Notes: generated by a model not told the origin, from the sequence alone. A stretch of DNA of 64,000 nucleotides from Clostridium kluyveri (GCF_001902295.1 NZ_CP018335.1:4030001-4094000), one strand, 5' to 3'; shown: positions 38,524 to 47,737, numbered from the stretch's first letter. Program-made: numbers and translations.

Positions 38524-38575
38524 ATTTTATCAAAAATATCATTAAAAATATATACGGAGATTTTTTACGGTTACA

Positions 38576-38684
38576 AATAGAGGATATGGATTATATAATA
38601 TTAAAAAAAATAATAGAAAATAGCGGGGGAAAACTCCAACTATTTTTTGAAAACAATTATATAGTATTTAGGGTAATACTTTAA
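38576..38684 (+). pseudogene. 3' remnant of a second agrC (histidine kinase tail)
   Basis: Immediately right of IS66 the frame reads NRGYGLYN, then after one extra A in a run of eight A continues KKIIENSGGKLQLFFENNYIVFRVIL and a stop. This matches the last 35 residues of the agrC-like kinase at 47729-48985 (NRGYGLYNVKKIVESKGGKIQLSFENN...). It includes the G2 box of the GHKL ATPase. Everything upstream of it has been lost. Confidence 0.8.
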
Positions 38685-38779
38685 ATACTATATTTTACTA
38701 CATATCCATACATACTAATAATTTAATTAAATAAAACACTACGAACATGATTTTGCTAATATTCGTGTTAATCCTTACG

Positions 38780-38812
38780 GAACCGGACTTGTGGATTTCC
38801 CACATCCGGTTC
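38780..38812. repeat. GC-rich hairpin
   Basis: GAACCGGA (38780-38787) pairs with TCCGGTTC (38805-38812), and TGTGG with CCACA inside it. The GC content is striking for this region. It probably belongs to a mobile-element remnant. Confidence 0.45.
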
Positions 38813-38829
38813 TCATTATCAACCCGTAG

Positions 38830-38979
38830 GAAGAATATGAGACTGCTGATAGAAAACAAGGCACTATCTCCATTGATTTCAGTCATAGTAAAGATAAAAG
38901 AAACGATAAAAAACAAATGAAAATGAGAATTAGAACTACAAATAGAATTGTTGTGGACGTTAAAGTTCTCAGGAATTTT
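38830..38979 (+). pseudogene. Possible DDE transposase fragment
   Basis: An open stretch without a start reads ETADRKQGTISIDFSHSKDKRNDKKQMKMRI. The HSKDKRNDKKQ pattern recalls the HSKDHRPDLKQ motif of IS1634-type transposases. About 50 codons only, so low confidence. Confidence 0.35.
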
Positions 38980-39020
38980 CAAATAAAGTTCATCCTATCT
39001 TATATTAGACATCATATTAA

Positions 39021-40205
39021 CTATTTATAAATAGCCTTAATAGGATCTAAATTTGCCGCCTTATATGCAGGAATTATTCCAAAAATTATTCCCACGGTAA
39101 TAGATGTAATAGATGATCCTATTAATATACCTATCGTCACAACTGGCTTAAATGGTAAAAAGATTCCTAAAATTAGAGATATCAAATATCCTATACTTAT
39201 TCCGAGAATTCCACCTATACCAGTAATAAATATTGATTCTATTAAAAACTGTAGTAGAACTGTGCTTGGTTTTGCACCTATAGCTCTTCTAATACCTATT
39301 TCACGGCGGCGTTCTGTAACAGACACATACATTATATTCATTACTCCAATTCCACCAACAAACAAGGATATTCCAGAAACAACAGCTATAAAAATAGTTA
39401 TTCCACTTATTATTTTCTCAAAAGCCTTAGAAACAGCTTTAGGATCTCCTTTAGTATAACTGCCTTTTACATCTGGATGAAGAATTTCTAATTCCTTTTT
39501 CACCTCTTTAAATACAGAGTCAGAATTAAATCCTTGCTTAATTTTAATATCAATTGAAGAAATTGATGTGTCATTTTCTAAAAGATTCTTTGCAAATTTA
39601 GGCACATAATCATACTGCATGGATAACATACCCGAGTCTCCGTTTTCGATACCAATAACTTCAAAGAACTCGTCCTTTATTTTAATTCCTTTCCCAATTC
39701 CCTCATTCACCTCATCTCCAAACAACGCTTTAGCATGATCCTTTGAGAGTACAACCACATAATGCTTAAAATCATTATCTTCCTGAGTTATTCCTCTGCC
39801 TGAAATAGAACCTGAACTTTTATCATAATCATTTATCGTCAAATAAGATTGTTTATCAAAAAAAGCTGCATTTTCAGTAACCCCCATTAGTCCCTCTAAT
39901 CCACTACTGCTCTTACTAGCTTGTTCTACGCCGTCAATATTTTTTAAATCTTGAAAGTCCTTATAATCAAATGGTGTAGAAGCTGTTGTATAATTTAAAT
40001 CTGAAGGCTCAAAATTAATGGTAATAGTATTTACCCCTGTGTCATCAGTCGATTGATTTACCTGTGCCTTTAGCCCTTCTCCAATAGAAAGGATGACAAC
40101 TACAGAACTTATGCCAACAATTATTCCTATCATAGTTAAAAATACTCTAATCTTATGTGTACGTAAACTTAAAACTGCACTATATATAAGTTCCCATAGA
40201 TTCAT
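39021..40205 (-). CDS. MacB-like ABC permease (FtsX type, four TM)
   Basis: 394 residues: a TM helix at about 17-40 (RVFLTMIGIIVGISSVVVILSIG), a large extracellular domain (about 45-265) and three C-terminal TM helices with the VTERRREIGIRRAIGAKPS cytoplasmic loop, the MacB_PCD plus FtsX arrangement. With the ATPase and adaptor upstream it forms a tripartite Gram-positive efflux unit for peptides or drugs. It overlaps the ATPase gene by 4 bases. Third gene of a three-gene minus-strand operon. Confidence 0.93.
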   Translation of the reverse strand: MNLWELIYSAVLSLRTHKIRVFLTMIGIIVGISSVVVILSIGEGLKAQVNQSTDDTGVNTITINFEPSDLNYTTASTPFDYKDFQDLKNIDGVEQASKSSSGLEGLMGVTENAAFFDKQSYLTINDYDKSSGSISGRGITQEDNDFKHYVVVLSKDHAKALFGDEVNEGIGKGIKIKDEFFEVIGIENGDSGMLSMQYDYVPKFAKNLLENDTSISSIDIKIKQGFNSDSVFKEVKKELEILHPDVKGSYTKGDPKAVSKAFEKIISGITIFIAVVSGISLFVGGIGVMNIMYVSVTERRREIGIRRAIGAKPSTVLLQFLIESIFITGIGGILGISIGYLISLILGIFLPFKPVVTIGILIGSSITSITVGIIFGIIPAYKAANLDPIKAIYK

Positions 40206-40891
40206 AGGTTGTCCTCCTCAGTAAAAACACCATCTTTGAGAAAAACACAATGAGTGGCATATTTTTTAAGATCACTATCATGAGTAACCATTATAATAGT
40301 TTTATTTTGTTTATTGAGTTTAACCAATATATCAATAATTTTTAGTCCGGTTTTCCAATCCAGTGCACCTGTAGGCTCATCTGCAAGAATAAGATCAGAT
40401 TGGGTAACAAGTGCCCTGGCAATTGAAATACGCTGTTGTTGCCCTCCTGATAACTCATTTGGATAATTTTTGAATTTACTTTCTAGTTCAACATCTTCAA
40501 GACTTTTTTTTACCATATCAATTCTTTGATTGCTGTTATATCCTCCATGATATAATAGTGGAAGCTCAATATTTTGGGCCACTGTTAATGATTCAATTAA
40601 ATAAAATTGCTGAAATATAAAACCAATATGATTATTTCTAAATGAACAGCGCTGATTCTCTCTCATTTCTGTAACATCTTGTCCATTGAATACATAACTT
40701 CCTTCATTAAAGCTATCAAGAAGCCCCAGAATATTTAACAAAGTAGTTTTTCCACTACCTGATTTACCCATTACAACCACAAATGAGCCCTGCTCCACTT
40801 TAAAATCAAGATTCTTTAAAATGTGATATCGGTTTTCATTCTGTCCATACCATTTACATAATCCTTTAATTTCCAGAAGATGCTGTGTCAA
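40202..40891 (-). CDS. MacB-type ABC ATPase
   Basis: 229 residues from a TTG start supported by GAAGGGA 6 bases upstream. Walker A is GKSGSGKTTLL, the signature LSGGQQQRISIARAL, Walker B LILADEPTGALD and the switch MVTHDSD. It overlaps the 3' end of the adaptor gene by 26 bases and the permease start by 4, so all three are coupled. Confidence 0.95.
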   Translation of the reverse strand: MTQHLLEIKGLCKWYGQNENRYHILKNLDFKVEQGSFVVVMGKSGSGKTTLLNILGLLDSFNEGSYVFNGQDVTEMRENQRCSFRNNHIGFIFQQFYLIESLTVAQNIELPLLYHGGYNSNQRIDMVKKSLEDVELESKFKNYPNELSGGQQQRISIARALVTQSDLILADEPTGALDWKTGLKIIDILVKLNKQNKTIIMVTHDSDLKKYATHCVFLKDGVFTEEDNL

Positions 40892-41930
40892 TGCTGTTCC
40901 CTTCTTTCATTTCATCAGATGGATTCTTAATAATTTTATCATCAAAATTTAAACCGCTTTTTACCTGCATATATGTACTATTGTATTTCTCAACTTCCAA
41001 AGGAACTTTTTTTAATTTTTTATTTTCTACAAGCCACACGAATTTAACTCCATTGTTATTAAAAATTGAAGATGATGGAATTTTGGGTAACTCACTTTCA
41101 TTAACGGTGGTGCCTTGTACATGAAAACCTGGATAAATTCCCTGCTGATTATCTATATCAATATAGACTGGATAATAAGACACATTAGCTCCAGAGGCTT
41201 GTATTAAATTCGATGAAGTATTGGTATTCCCTTGAGTTACCTGTGATTGTGATGGTTCCGTGCTAATAGAACTGATAGTGCCATTAAACTCTTGGTTTGT
41301 GCCATAAACACTAATCTTTATCTTTTGATTTACTTTAAGTTTTAATATATCCTTTTCACTAGCGCTGGCTATTACCTGCTTCTTAGGATCAATTAGTGTC
41401 AAAACAATTTTATTAGTATTATCTTCATTATCTGCTGTTATTGAAATAATGCCATCAAAAGGAGCTGAAATTGTGGTATAACGTTTATCTTTAATATCAT
41501 TTAACTGTTGTTGTACACTCTTTTCACTATTAACTCCAGATACTTGCATGTTATTTTGCTCACTTGAGATTGTATTTGATTGAGTTTGAATATTATTAAG
41601 CTGCTGAGTAAGAGTTTCGTATTGCTCAATCATTTGTTCATTTTTATAAGTAAATAATGTTTGTCCTTTTTCTACCTGCTGTTTATCTTCAACATTTATT
41701 TTATCAATAGTTCCTTTAGTTGTGTCTTCAGTAAAATTTACTTTTTTAGAATATTGAACTTCTCCATCTAAAAATATGTTCTGTTGTGATGGAATAGTAT
41801 ATACGTCATATTTTATATTATTCTTGTTTACATTTTGCTTATTGTGGTTCAAAAAAAATATTATAACAAATAATATAGCAATTATAAAAATAGCAGAAAT
41901 AATAATTAATGTTTTTTTTCTATCTTTCAT
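40866..41930 (-). CDS. Membrane fusion (HlyD/MacA-like) adaptor protein
   Basis: 354 residues. An N-terminal TM anchor (about 8-28) is followed by a biotinyl-lipoyl-like half motif (GTIDKINVEDKQQVEKGQTLFTY), a short coiled-coil hairpin (about 110-150, Gln/Asn rich), the second half motif (ISAPFDGIISITADNED) and beta-barrel domains. AGGAGATGA precedes the ATG. It bridges the MacB-like transporter to the cell surface. First gene of the operon; similar to adaptors of Gram-positive peptide exporters. Confidence 0.9.
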   Translation of the reverse strand: MKDRKKTLIIISAIFIIAILFVIIFFLNHNKQNVNKNNIKYDVYTIPSQQNIFLDGEVQYSKKVNFTEDTTKGTIDKINVEDKQQVEKGQTLFTYKNEQMIEQYETLTQQLNNIQTQSNTISSEQNNMQVSGVNSEKSVQQQLNDIKDKRYTTISAPFDGIISITADNEDNTNKIVLTLIDPKKQVIASASEKDILKLKVNQKIKISVYGTNQEFNGTISSISTEPSQSQVTQGNTNTSSNLIQASGANVSYYPVYIDIDNQQGIYPGFHVQGTTVNESELPKIPSSSIFNNNGVKFVWLVENKKLKKVPLEVEKYNSTYMQVKSGLNFDDKIIKNPSDEMKEGNSIDTASSGN

Positions 41931-42483
41931 GAGTTCATCTCCTTATATATTTTTATGTATTTTAATGATTACGCATTGTATATGATATTATATAATTCCT
42001 GTTTTAACTTCATAGCAATATACTAGACTATATTTTAAATTTACAAAATCCTCTAATAACGCTCTCGATACCTTACAGTTAGTATTTGAAAATGTGATTA
42101 CGAATGATGATGAAATCTTATAGAAAATATAAGAAACTGTTTTTGATATTCTTGGAGTTTGTTATAATCGAACTCAAGTAAGGTTGATATTATACCATAA
42201 ATTTATATTATCATCCCATAAAATGGTTTAAGTACTAATTCTCTTTATAAACACTATCAAATTTATAAAACAAGACTGTTATTAGTAAAGTAGGTATTAA
42301 ATCAAACTCCAATATTATTCAATATGGCTTAAGCTTGGTTGCTATGCGATACATTCCCCTTAAAGCTAAACATATAAATATTCTTAAGAGATGATTAAAA
42401 CATATAAAACAATAACTATAACTGCTGTATTACATTACTACATAAATATCTCTATATCCAAAATATATTAGAAACATAGGAGA
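41931..42483. other. 550-base gap between two transporter operons
   Basis: Contains the promoter region of the adaptor operon at its left side. The rest has stops in all frames. Short in-frame-looking pieces such as SNNALDTLQLVFENVITNDDE (42048-42118) may be decayed coding DNA but match nothing I recognise. Confidence 0.4.
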
Positions 42484-43185
42484 CTAACATCTCTGAACAA
42501 AGTATTTATAACAAATAAACATCAATTGTAAAGTTTTACATAAACTTAATTCTAAAAGGAAAATAATCGAACAAAGCATCCATGCTTTATACAAATACAT
42601 ATGTCCAAAATAGCAGATAATACTACTATAATTTGGTAGAACAACAATAATTATTAAAATGATTACTATTATTGTACTAATACTTATAGTAATGCCATAA
42701 AACATTAATTTAATCAGCACGCACAATATCAATATTAATAACTCTGCAAATATAAAGATAAAGGTGCTTTCGAGTAAAAGTATCAAAAAACTTATAAATG
42801 AATGTTGAAAAAAAAGTGCAGGTACAAAAAAACTTACAATGGAACCTATATTAATAAAAACAGTACTATCATTTAAAATTATACTAATAAAAATTTCTTT
42901 ATAGTTTATAGGTAAAGTAAACAAAATTTTGATATCATTTATGTTTTTTATTTTACTAGGTATTGTAACAATGGCATATATTACAATTATCATAACAAAA
43001 TATCCACTAACAACAATATTTTTTTCAATTTTATCTAAATAAATTAATTGGGATAAAGAATTAAATAATATAATATCCATAATTATTCCTAAAGATAAAT
43101 AAATCCCAGTAACAAATTTATTATCTGAATTAGGATGATTTTTCCGTTTAAAAAAGTCCATTAAACATAATATAGTATCTTTCAT
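42484..43185 (-). CDS. ABC-2-type permease subunit
   Basis: 233 residues with about six TM segments. The motif KIKNINDIKILFTLPINYKEIF in the first cytoplasmic loop is matched by DEQLKDIKFILTLPISIKAFILGKN in the neighbouring gene product, so the two are related subunits. GAGGAAGTAG precedes the ATG, which overlaps the upstream stop (ATGA). Last gene of a three-gene operon. Confidence 0.8.
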   Translation of the reverse strand: MKDTILCLMDFFKRKNHPNSDNKFVTGIYLSLGIIMDIILFNSLSQLIYLDKIEKNIVVSGYFVMIIVIYAIVTIPSKIKNINDIKILFTLPINYKEIFISIILNDSTVFINIGSIVSFFVPALFFQHSFISFLILLLESTFIFIFAELLILILCVLIKLMFYGITISISTIIVIILIIIVVLPNYSSIICYFGHMYLYKAWMLCSIIFLLELSLCKTLQLMFICYKYFVQRC

Positions 43186-43865
43186 ATTTCTACTTCCTCA
43201 AAAAAACTTGATTGGTTCATCAATTTCTTTTCCAATGTTCTTAGAGATATTATATAAAATATAATACTCATAGGTAAAAGTACAAGATAACTAATAATAC
43301 TTTTTATGGTTATAAATAGTATTATTACAGAAAATGGTATTATAATTATTAATTGAAAAAAACTCTGTTTGGCACTTTTTAAATTTTCAATAAAACTATC
43401 TGTAGGGGATATCTCTTTTTTATGAAGAAAAACTACTAAGATATTTGACATAGATATGGAACATATAAGAGCCGATATAAATTTAAAAATATCATTTGTA
43501 TTAATACCTGAAATGGATTTACTAACTAAAAAAAGCAAAATAATTACAGTATACTGAATTAAATAGATAATTATAGCTAAGAAATTTTTACCTAGTATAA
43601 AAGCTTTTATACTTATAGGTAATGTAAATATAAATTTGATATCTTTTAACTGTTCATCACCTAGTAATGCCCCAATCATATAAGATACAGCTTGAATAAG
43701 AATAATTAGCATAAAAAATTGAAAAAAGGAAGTCTTATTTTTTATTCTACTTATATTTAAATTAAATTTGTATAGTAATAATACTATGCAAACTATACCT
43801 AGTAATAAATATTTTTTTTCTTTGCCTAAAAATCTTTTAATATCATTTAACATAATATCAAACAT
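43182..43865 (-). CDS. ABC-2-type permease subunit
   Basis: About 227 residues from ATG 43865 (6 bases after GAGGTG; an in-frame GTG at 43874 lies inside that site). Six hydrophobic segments, with the conserved DIKFIFTLPISIKAFILGKN loop between TM2 and TM3. It pairs with the next gene as a heterodimeric permease for the ATPase upstream. Substrate unknown; agr or bacteriocin peptides are possible given the neighbours. Confidence 0.8.
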   Translation of the reverse strand: MFDIMLNDIKRFLGKEKKYLLLGIVCIVLLLYKFNLNISRIKNKTSFFQFFMLIILIQAVSYMIGALLGDEQLKDIKFIFTLPISIKAFILGKNFLAIIIYLIQYTVIILLFLVSKSISGINTNDIFKFISALICSISMSNILVVFLHKKEISPTDSFIENLKSAKQSFFQLIIIIPFSVIILFITIKSIISYLVLLPMSIIFYIISLRTLEKKLMNQSSFFEEVEI

Positions 43866-43875
43866 CATATACACC

Positions 43876-44634
43876 TCACCAAGATAATTTTTTATTTAAT
43901 TTATCCTCCTTATTTATTAATTTAATAAATATTTGTTCTAAAGATAAATTTTTATACTGATTATACAACTCATCAACAGTATCATTAAATTTTATAGTTC
44001 CTTCATTTATAACTACAACATCAGTACAAATATCTTCTATTAGTGAAAAATCGTGAGAACTTATAAATATAGTCACTCCATTTGAATTCATTTGTTTTAA
44101 AATATTTTTTATAACAATCCTAGAAGGTAAATCTATACCATCTAAAGGTTCATCTAATATTAACAATTGAGGGCTATGTATTAATGCTCCTCCTAATAAA
44201 GCCTTCTGTTTCATTCCTTTAGAAAATTTCCTCATAATTTTATTTTTATCTTTTTGTAAATCCAAAATATCTAATAACTCATCTATCCTATTGTAAATAT
44301 CACTTTTTTTTAATTTAAATATGCGACCTATAAAATTCCAATAATCAATTACATTCAAATGTTGAAAAGCAACTATTTGCTCTCCTACAAATCCAATTTT
44401 CCTTTTAATGTCATTACAATTCTTCTCATTCAACTCTTTGCCAAATATCTCCACATACCCAGAACTTTTAGTAATTAATGAAGTTAATATATTTATAGTT
44501 GTAGATTTTCCTGAACCATTCTCACCTGCAAATCCAGTTATTGATCCACTATTAATTTTTAGTGTTATATCCTTTAAAGCAGTCATTCCTTTTTTATAAG
44601 TCTTAGTCAATTTATTACATTCAATAACTATCAC
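43876..44634 (-). CDS. ABC transporter ATPase (CcmA/ABC-2 type)
   Basis: 252 residues from a GTG start with AGGGGTGA 5-6 bases upstream. Walker A is GENGSGKSTTI, the signature FSKGMKQKALLGGAL, Walker B LLILDEPLDGID and the switch SSHDFS. It is of the type that drives ABC-2 exporters, including immunity transporters. First gene of the operon, on the same strand as the two membrane genes at 45.7-46.8 kb but separated from them by 1 kb. Confidence 0.93.
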   Translation of the reverse strand: MIVIECNKLTKTYKKGMTALKDITLKINSGSITGFAGENGSGKSTTINILTSLITKSSGYVEIFGKELNEKNCNDIKRKIGFVGEQIVAFQHLNVIDYWNFIGRIFKLKKSDIYNRIDELLDILDLQKDKNKIMRKFSKGMKQKALLGGALIHSPQLLILDEPLDGIDLPSRIVIKNILKQMNSNGVTIFISSHDFSLIEDICTDVVVINEGTIKFNDTVDELYNQYKNLSLEQIFIKLINKEDKLNKKLSW

Positions 44635-45650
44635 TTTTTATCACCCCTATCTAACAAAATATTTATACATTTTGTTATATTAATTATTATACAGTTAAAA
44701 TTTTTTGGGTTAACAAACTTATTTTTTTATTACTAAAATAAAGCGATGGCTCTTTTTGTTTAATAATATCACACTTTTATCGTGATGGATATTTTTACAG
44801 CCCTTTTTACTGGTAGTTAATAACTAAAAAATATGTAAACTATATTTGTGTCGCTGAATAATTAATACTCTGTAATTTTTTACTTAAGAATTTATATTAT
44901 AGGATACGATAATGTTCTAGCTCCTACATAAATTTATTGTTTAATCATACATAATGAGGTAATATCACTATTTGTATCACCAGGGCCAAAGTAGAACCCT
45001 TATATTTAATTTATCACGTGCTATTAGAGTCCTAAAATAAGTGAGGTACGATAACTATTAGTATTAGCACAGTCTTATAACAATATTTCTGTATAAATAT
45101 CGTACATAAGCCATCATATTACTCTTGTAATACTATATTCTGAGTATTACCTATTTACAGAACTTACGCATATAAACACAATCCCGCATAAATAAAGTGT
45201 TTAAGCACTTAATTTTTGCCAAATAACTTAACAACAACCCCTAACTAGGATTATACGCTGTAAATATACTGATTCTACTTACTTTATAAAATTCGCATGA
45301 ACACTGTTATTTAATTACAAAATGCTTTAAATGTGTTATAAGGTAACTTTAATAAATAGCTTATTTTATCTAATTTATTAAAGTTGCTTTGTTCCTAGTG
45401 ACACAGATGCCTACTCTACCCCTAATGTGAATATATTTACCGACTTTAGCTTTACTATAATATTTTCAACTTCTTAAAGTTGTGCTATCAATAGCATGAA
45501 TTCCAGTCTATGAATTAAATCATATATAAACTATCCTTAACCATTCTTATGTGAATTAGTAGTTTTTTGCAAAATCATTATATTACAAAAGAACGACTTA
45601 TTCATTTTTACAATTTCTGTTTATTCGATAACATACATGTTAATTAAATA
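44635..45650. other. 1-kb non-coding stretch with a 13-bp hairpin
   Basis: No open frame with a ribosome binding site was found on either strand. A perfect 13-bp inverted repeat AACTTTAATAAAT (45345-45357) and ATTTATTAAAGTT (45373-45385) with a 15-base loop stands out. The sequence looks like decayed coding DNA. Confidence 0.45.
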
Positions 45651-46262
45651 TTATTTTAAAAATAAATTAAATATTATACTTATAATACATATAATCATAT
45701 ATGGACCCATAAAAGCTATAGAAAGTTTTAATTTACTCGTATCTTTAAAAACTTTTTTGCCGAAATTATACAATAAAGATAAGAAAAAAACTAATTGTGC
45801 AAATCGATTAATCCACGCAGAAGCATAAGACCACTTTGCTGTAAATTGTACTACAGAAAGACTCATGTAATTGGTAAATTTCAACACAATTAGTGAAAGT
45901 AAAAAAACACATATACCTTTAATAATTGAAAAAATACCTGCAGTATTTAAAAAGCTTCTAAAAGGTATCTTCTCCTTAAATTTTTCTTCACTTAAGATAA
46001 ATGTCAGTATCCAATGAAATATTACCATTTCTATAATAAAGGTTATAATTTGTAGAAGTGGTGCAACAAATGTAACTCCTATTAAGGTATTATTAATTGT
46101 AATATTACTCGCCATTTCCTCATTTGAACTTAATACATACTTACCGAGATAAGAACCAATAGATACTTGTAAAAAGCCAGAAATATACATGCATAAGTAA
46201 GCTATTAAAGTTGTATATTTTTTTTGTTTTTTATAACTAATTTCTTGGTTTTTTAAATTCAT
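45651..46262 (-). CDS. Multi-pass membrane protein next to the agr locus
   Basis: About 203 residues from ATG 46262 (AGAGGTG 7 bases upstream). Around five TM segments. The layout (short polar N terminus, ...FHWILTFILSEEKFKEKIPFRSFLNTAGIFSI...) recalls Yip1-like proteins but the match is weak. It follows the SpoIIM-like gene by 16 bases and is co-transcribed. The pair is divergent from agrB, with the 186-bp repeat between them. Confidence 0.65.
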   Translation of the reverse strand: MNLKNQEISYKKQKKYTTLIAYLCMYISGFLQVSIGSYLGKYVLSSNEEMASNITINNTLIGVTFVAPLLQIITFIIEMVIFHWILTFILSEEKFKEKIPFRSFLNTAGIFSIIKGICVFLLSLIVLKFTNYMSLSVVQFTAKWSYASAWINRFAQLVFFLSLLYNFGKKVFKDTSKLKLSIAFMGPYMIICIISIIFNLFLK

Positions 46263-46278
46263 AACAGCACCTCTATGT

Positions 46279-46830
46279 TTATTTTTTGTTAAATAATGTC
46301 TCAAAAAAAGGCAAGGACCAATAAACTTCCAAGAATGACGATAACATTAAAACTATTGCTATTAGACTCACAATTCTAATAATCTTATAACTATAATAAT
46401 GTGCATATACCTTGCGTACAATTCCATCTTCATTTTTAAATAAATATCTAATCCATGCAAAAGTTATTTTAGTTGATATCCACATTATTAATAAAATTAC
46501 AAATATTTCTCCAATTCCATGAACCGAAATGCCTAATAAGGCTTTTGATACTGTCGTAGAGTATAAAATCTGAATTCTATATATACCCATTCCGATAGAA
46601 AAAAGTTGATAACCACATGCCAATAGTGATATCGGTCCTAATAAAGCAAGTCCTAACAAAAGAATATTAGAAAAGAAATTTCTAATAAAAATATTTAAGA
46701 ATCCAAAACCTTCCCTTTCAGGAATAAAGTTTTTAGGTGGTTTGAATGAATTTGCTGAAATAAAATATCCTAAAATTATTATTCCAACTGCTATTAAAAA
46801 AAATATTATTTTGTTTTTATGTTTTATCAT
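46279..46830 (-). CDS. SpoIIM-like (DUF95) membrane protein
   Basis: About 183 residues from ATG 46830 (GAAGG upstream); longer in-frame starts run into the repeat. Four or five TM segments, with ACGYQLFSIGMGIYRIQ and ALLGISVHGIGEIFVILLIMWIS, the latter matching the G-x-x-x-HG-x-x-E hallmark of stage II sporulation protein M family proteins. Family knowledge: besides sporulation, DUF95 proteins occur in circular bacteriocin operons. Here it sits divergently from agrBD, so a role in peptide maturation or immunity is possible. No sporulation gene is nearby. Confidence 0.7.
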   Translation of the reverse strand: MIKHKNKIIFFLIAVGIIILGYFISANSFKPPKNFIPEREGFGFLNIFIRNFFSNILLLGLALLGPISLLACGYQLFSIGMGIYRIQILYSTTVSKALLGISVHGIGEIFVILLIMWISTKITFAWIRYLFKNEDGIVRKVYAHYYSYKIIRIVSLIAIVLMLSSFLEVYWSLPFFETLFNKK

Positions 46831-46844
46831 ATAAAATTTACCTT

Positions 46845-47030
46845 CTAAAAAACTTAATTCAATACAAATGCCATCAAACGTACTTTTCCTGTCATGAAAC
46901 GTCATTACTTAAACATTTTCATGTATAATTTCTTTTCATGCCCGTTTTTTTCCCTTTTATGCCATTTGTATTTACATTTTTGTATTTTGATGTTATTTTA
47001 TAAAAAAATATAAGTTAAGGTGAATTAGAG
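46845..47030 (+). repeat. agr-promoter repeat, copy 2 (186 bp)
   Basis: Intact copy preceding agrB. The outer 14-bp stem has one mismatch here (AATACAAATGCCAT). Candidate promoter: TTTACA, 17 bases, TATTTT. AAGGTG (47017-47022) serves agrB. The structured part may be the target of the LytTR response regulator or fold in the RNA. Confidence 0.8.
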
Positions 47031-47603
47031 ATGATAATGAATCTAGCATTAAAGCTAACCTCTTTTATTGAAAAGAATAGTGACATCAGAAATAATGACG
47101 ATTTAGAAAAGATAAACTATTCAATACAAACTGTCATAAGTGAAACATTTAAAGCAGTAATACTAATCATACTATTTTTAGCACTTGGCAAAATAAACTA
47201 TTTTTTATTTTCTATGGCAATTCTATTTTCTATAAGAATTTTTTCAGGTGGTAGTCACAGTAAAACTACGGTGAAATGTTTATTATGGTCATCTTTATTT
47301 TTTCTTATTACTTCACTAATTGGACCTTTGATACCTAAATTAAATATTTTAGTGTATTATACTGCAGCTTTATTTAGTCTTATAGTAATTTTCATCAAAA
47401 GCCCTTGCCCAAATAAAAACAGACCTATTAAAATTCAAGAAAGAAGATGGTATTATAAATTTATTTCCACCTTCTTCATGATATTTGGGTTAACTATTTT
47501 ATTTTTTTTCATAAAGGATTTAACTTATTTAAACTGTGGATTCCTAACAATTTTACTTCAAATATTACAATTGATACCTAAAAAAGAAGGAGTGTTACTA
47601 TGA
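47031..47603 (+). CDS. agrB: AgrB-type membrane endopeptidase
   Basis: 190 residues with about five TM segments. The catalytic pair is in RIFSGGSHSKTTVKC: H76 and C83, seven residues apart as in staphylococcal AgrB. Family knowledge: it removes the C-terminal tail of AgrD and forms the thiolactone of the autoinducing peptide, in the membrane. AAGGTG precedes the ATG. Its stop overlaps the agrD start (ATGA). Confidence 0.95.
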   Translation: MIMNLALKLTSFIEKNSDIRNNDDLEKINYSIQTVISETFKAVILIILFLALGKINYFLFSMAILFSIRIFSGGSHSKTTVKCLLWSSLFFLITSLIGPLIPKLNILVYYTAALFSLIVIFIKSPCPNKNRPIKIQERRWYYKFISTFFMIFGLTILFFFIKDLTYLNCGFLTILLQILQLIPKKEGVLL

Positions 47604-47737
47604 AATCCAAAAAACTCTCAAAACTAATTGCAAATAAGATAGGTTTATGCTTAATTGCATTTGCAAGTATAGTGGTTACAACTAATTGCTTTGGATTTGG
47701 CGGAGAACCAACCCCACCCAAAAGTCTTTTAAAGTGA
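47600..47737 (+). CDS. agrD: AgrD autoinducing-peptide precursor
   Basis: 45 residues, too short for routine calling. GAAGGAG lies about 8 bases upstream of the ATG. An amphipathic N-terminal helix (KKLSKLIANKIGLCLIAFASIVV) precedes TTNCFGFG, then GEPTPPKSLLK. Aligning with staphylococcal AgrD (ring-x-EP-x-x-P), the predicted ring is the pentapeptide CFGFG (C30-G34), with AgrB cutting before G35. The EP-x-x-P tail is the AgrB recognition segment. The number of N-terminal tail residues in the mature peptide cannot be read. Its 3' end overlaps the convergent agrC by 9 bases. Confidence 0.93.
   Translation: MKSKKLSKLIANKIGLCLIAFASIVVTTNCFGFGGEPTPPKSLLK

Larger units (their letters stand above)
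36237..38574 (+). mobile_element. IS66-family insertion sequence, defective
   Basis: Bounded by terminal inverted repeats GTAACCGTAAAA (36237-36248) and its complement ending at 38574, 2338 bp in all. It carries tnpA, tnpB and a broken tnpC in the standard order. The flanks are AATTAGAG on the left and AAATAGAG on the right, 7 of 8 matching, so the usual 8-bp target duplication cannot be claimed with certainty. The left flank is an agr promoter and the right flank the end of an agrC gene. Confidence 0.88.

Noticed and set aside
36229..38582. Perfect 8-bp target duplication around IS66
   Set aside because: The octamers AATTAGAG and AAATAGAG differ at one position, and both flanks are explained as agr sequences, so a duplication cannot be asserted.
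38698..38982. Minus-strand 94-codon open frame
   Set aside because: No ribosome binding site or family; the plus strand shows a more convincing transposase-like remnant and a hairpin.
44635..45650. Hidden circular-bacteriocin peptide gene near the SpoIIM-like gene
   Set aside because: Looked for a short hydrophobic frame with a good ribosome binding site on both strands; none found.
45637..45828. Plus-strand 63-codon open frame
   Set aside because: Mostly antisense to the membrane protein gene at 45651-46262.
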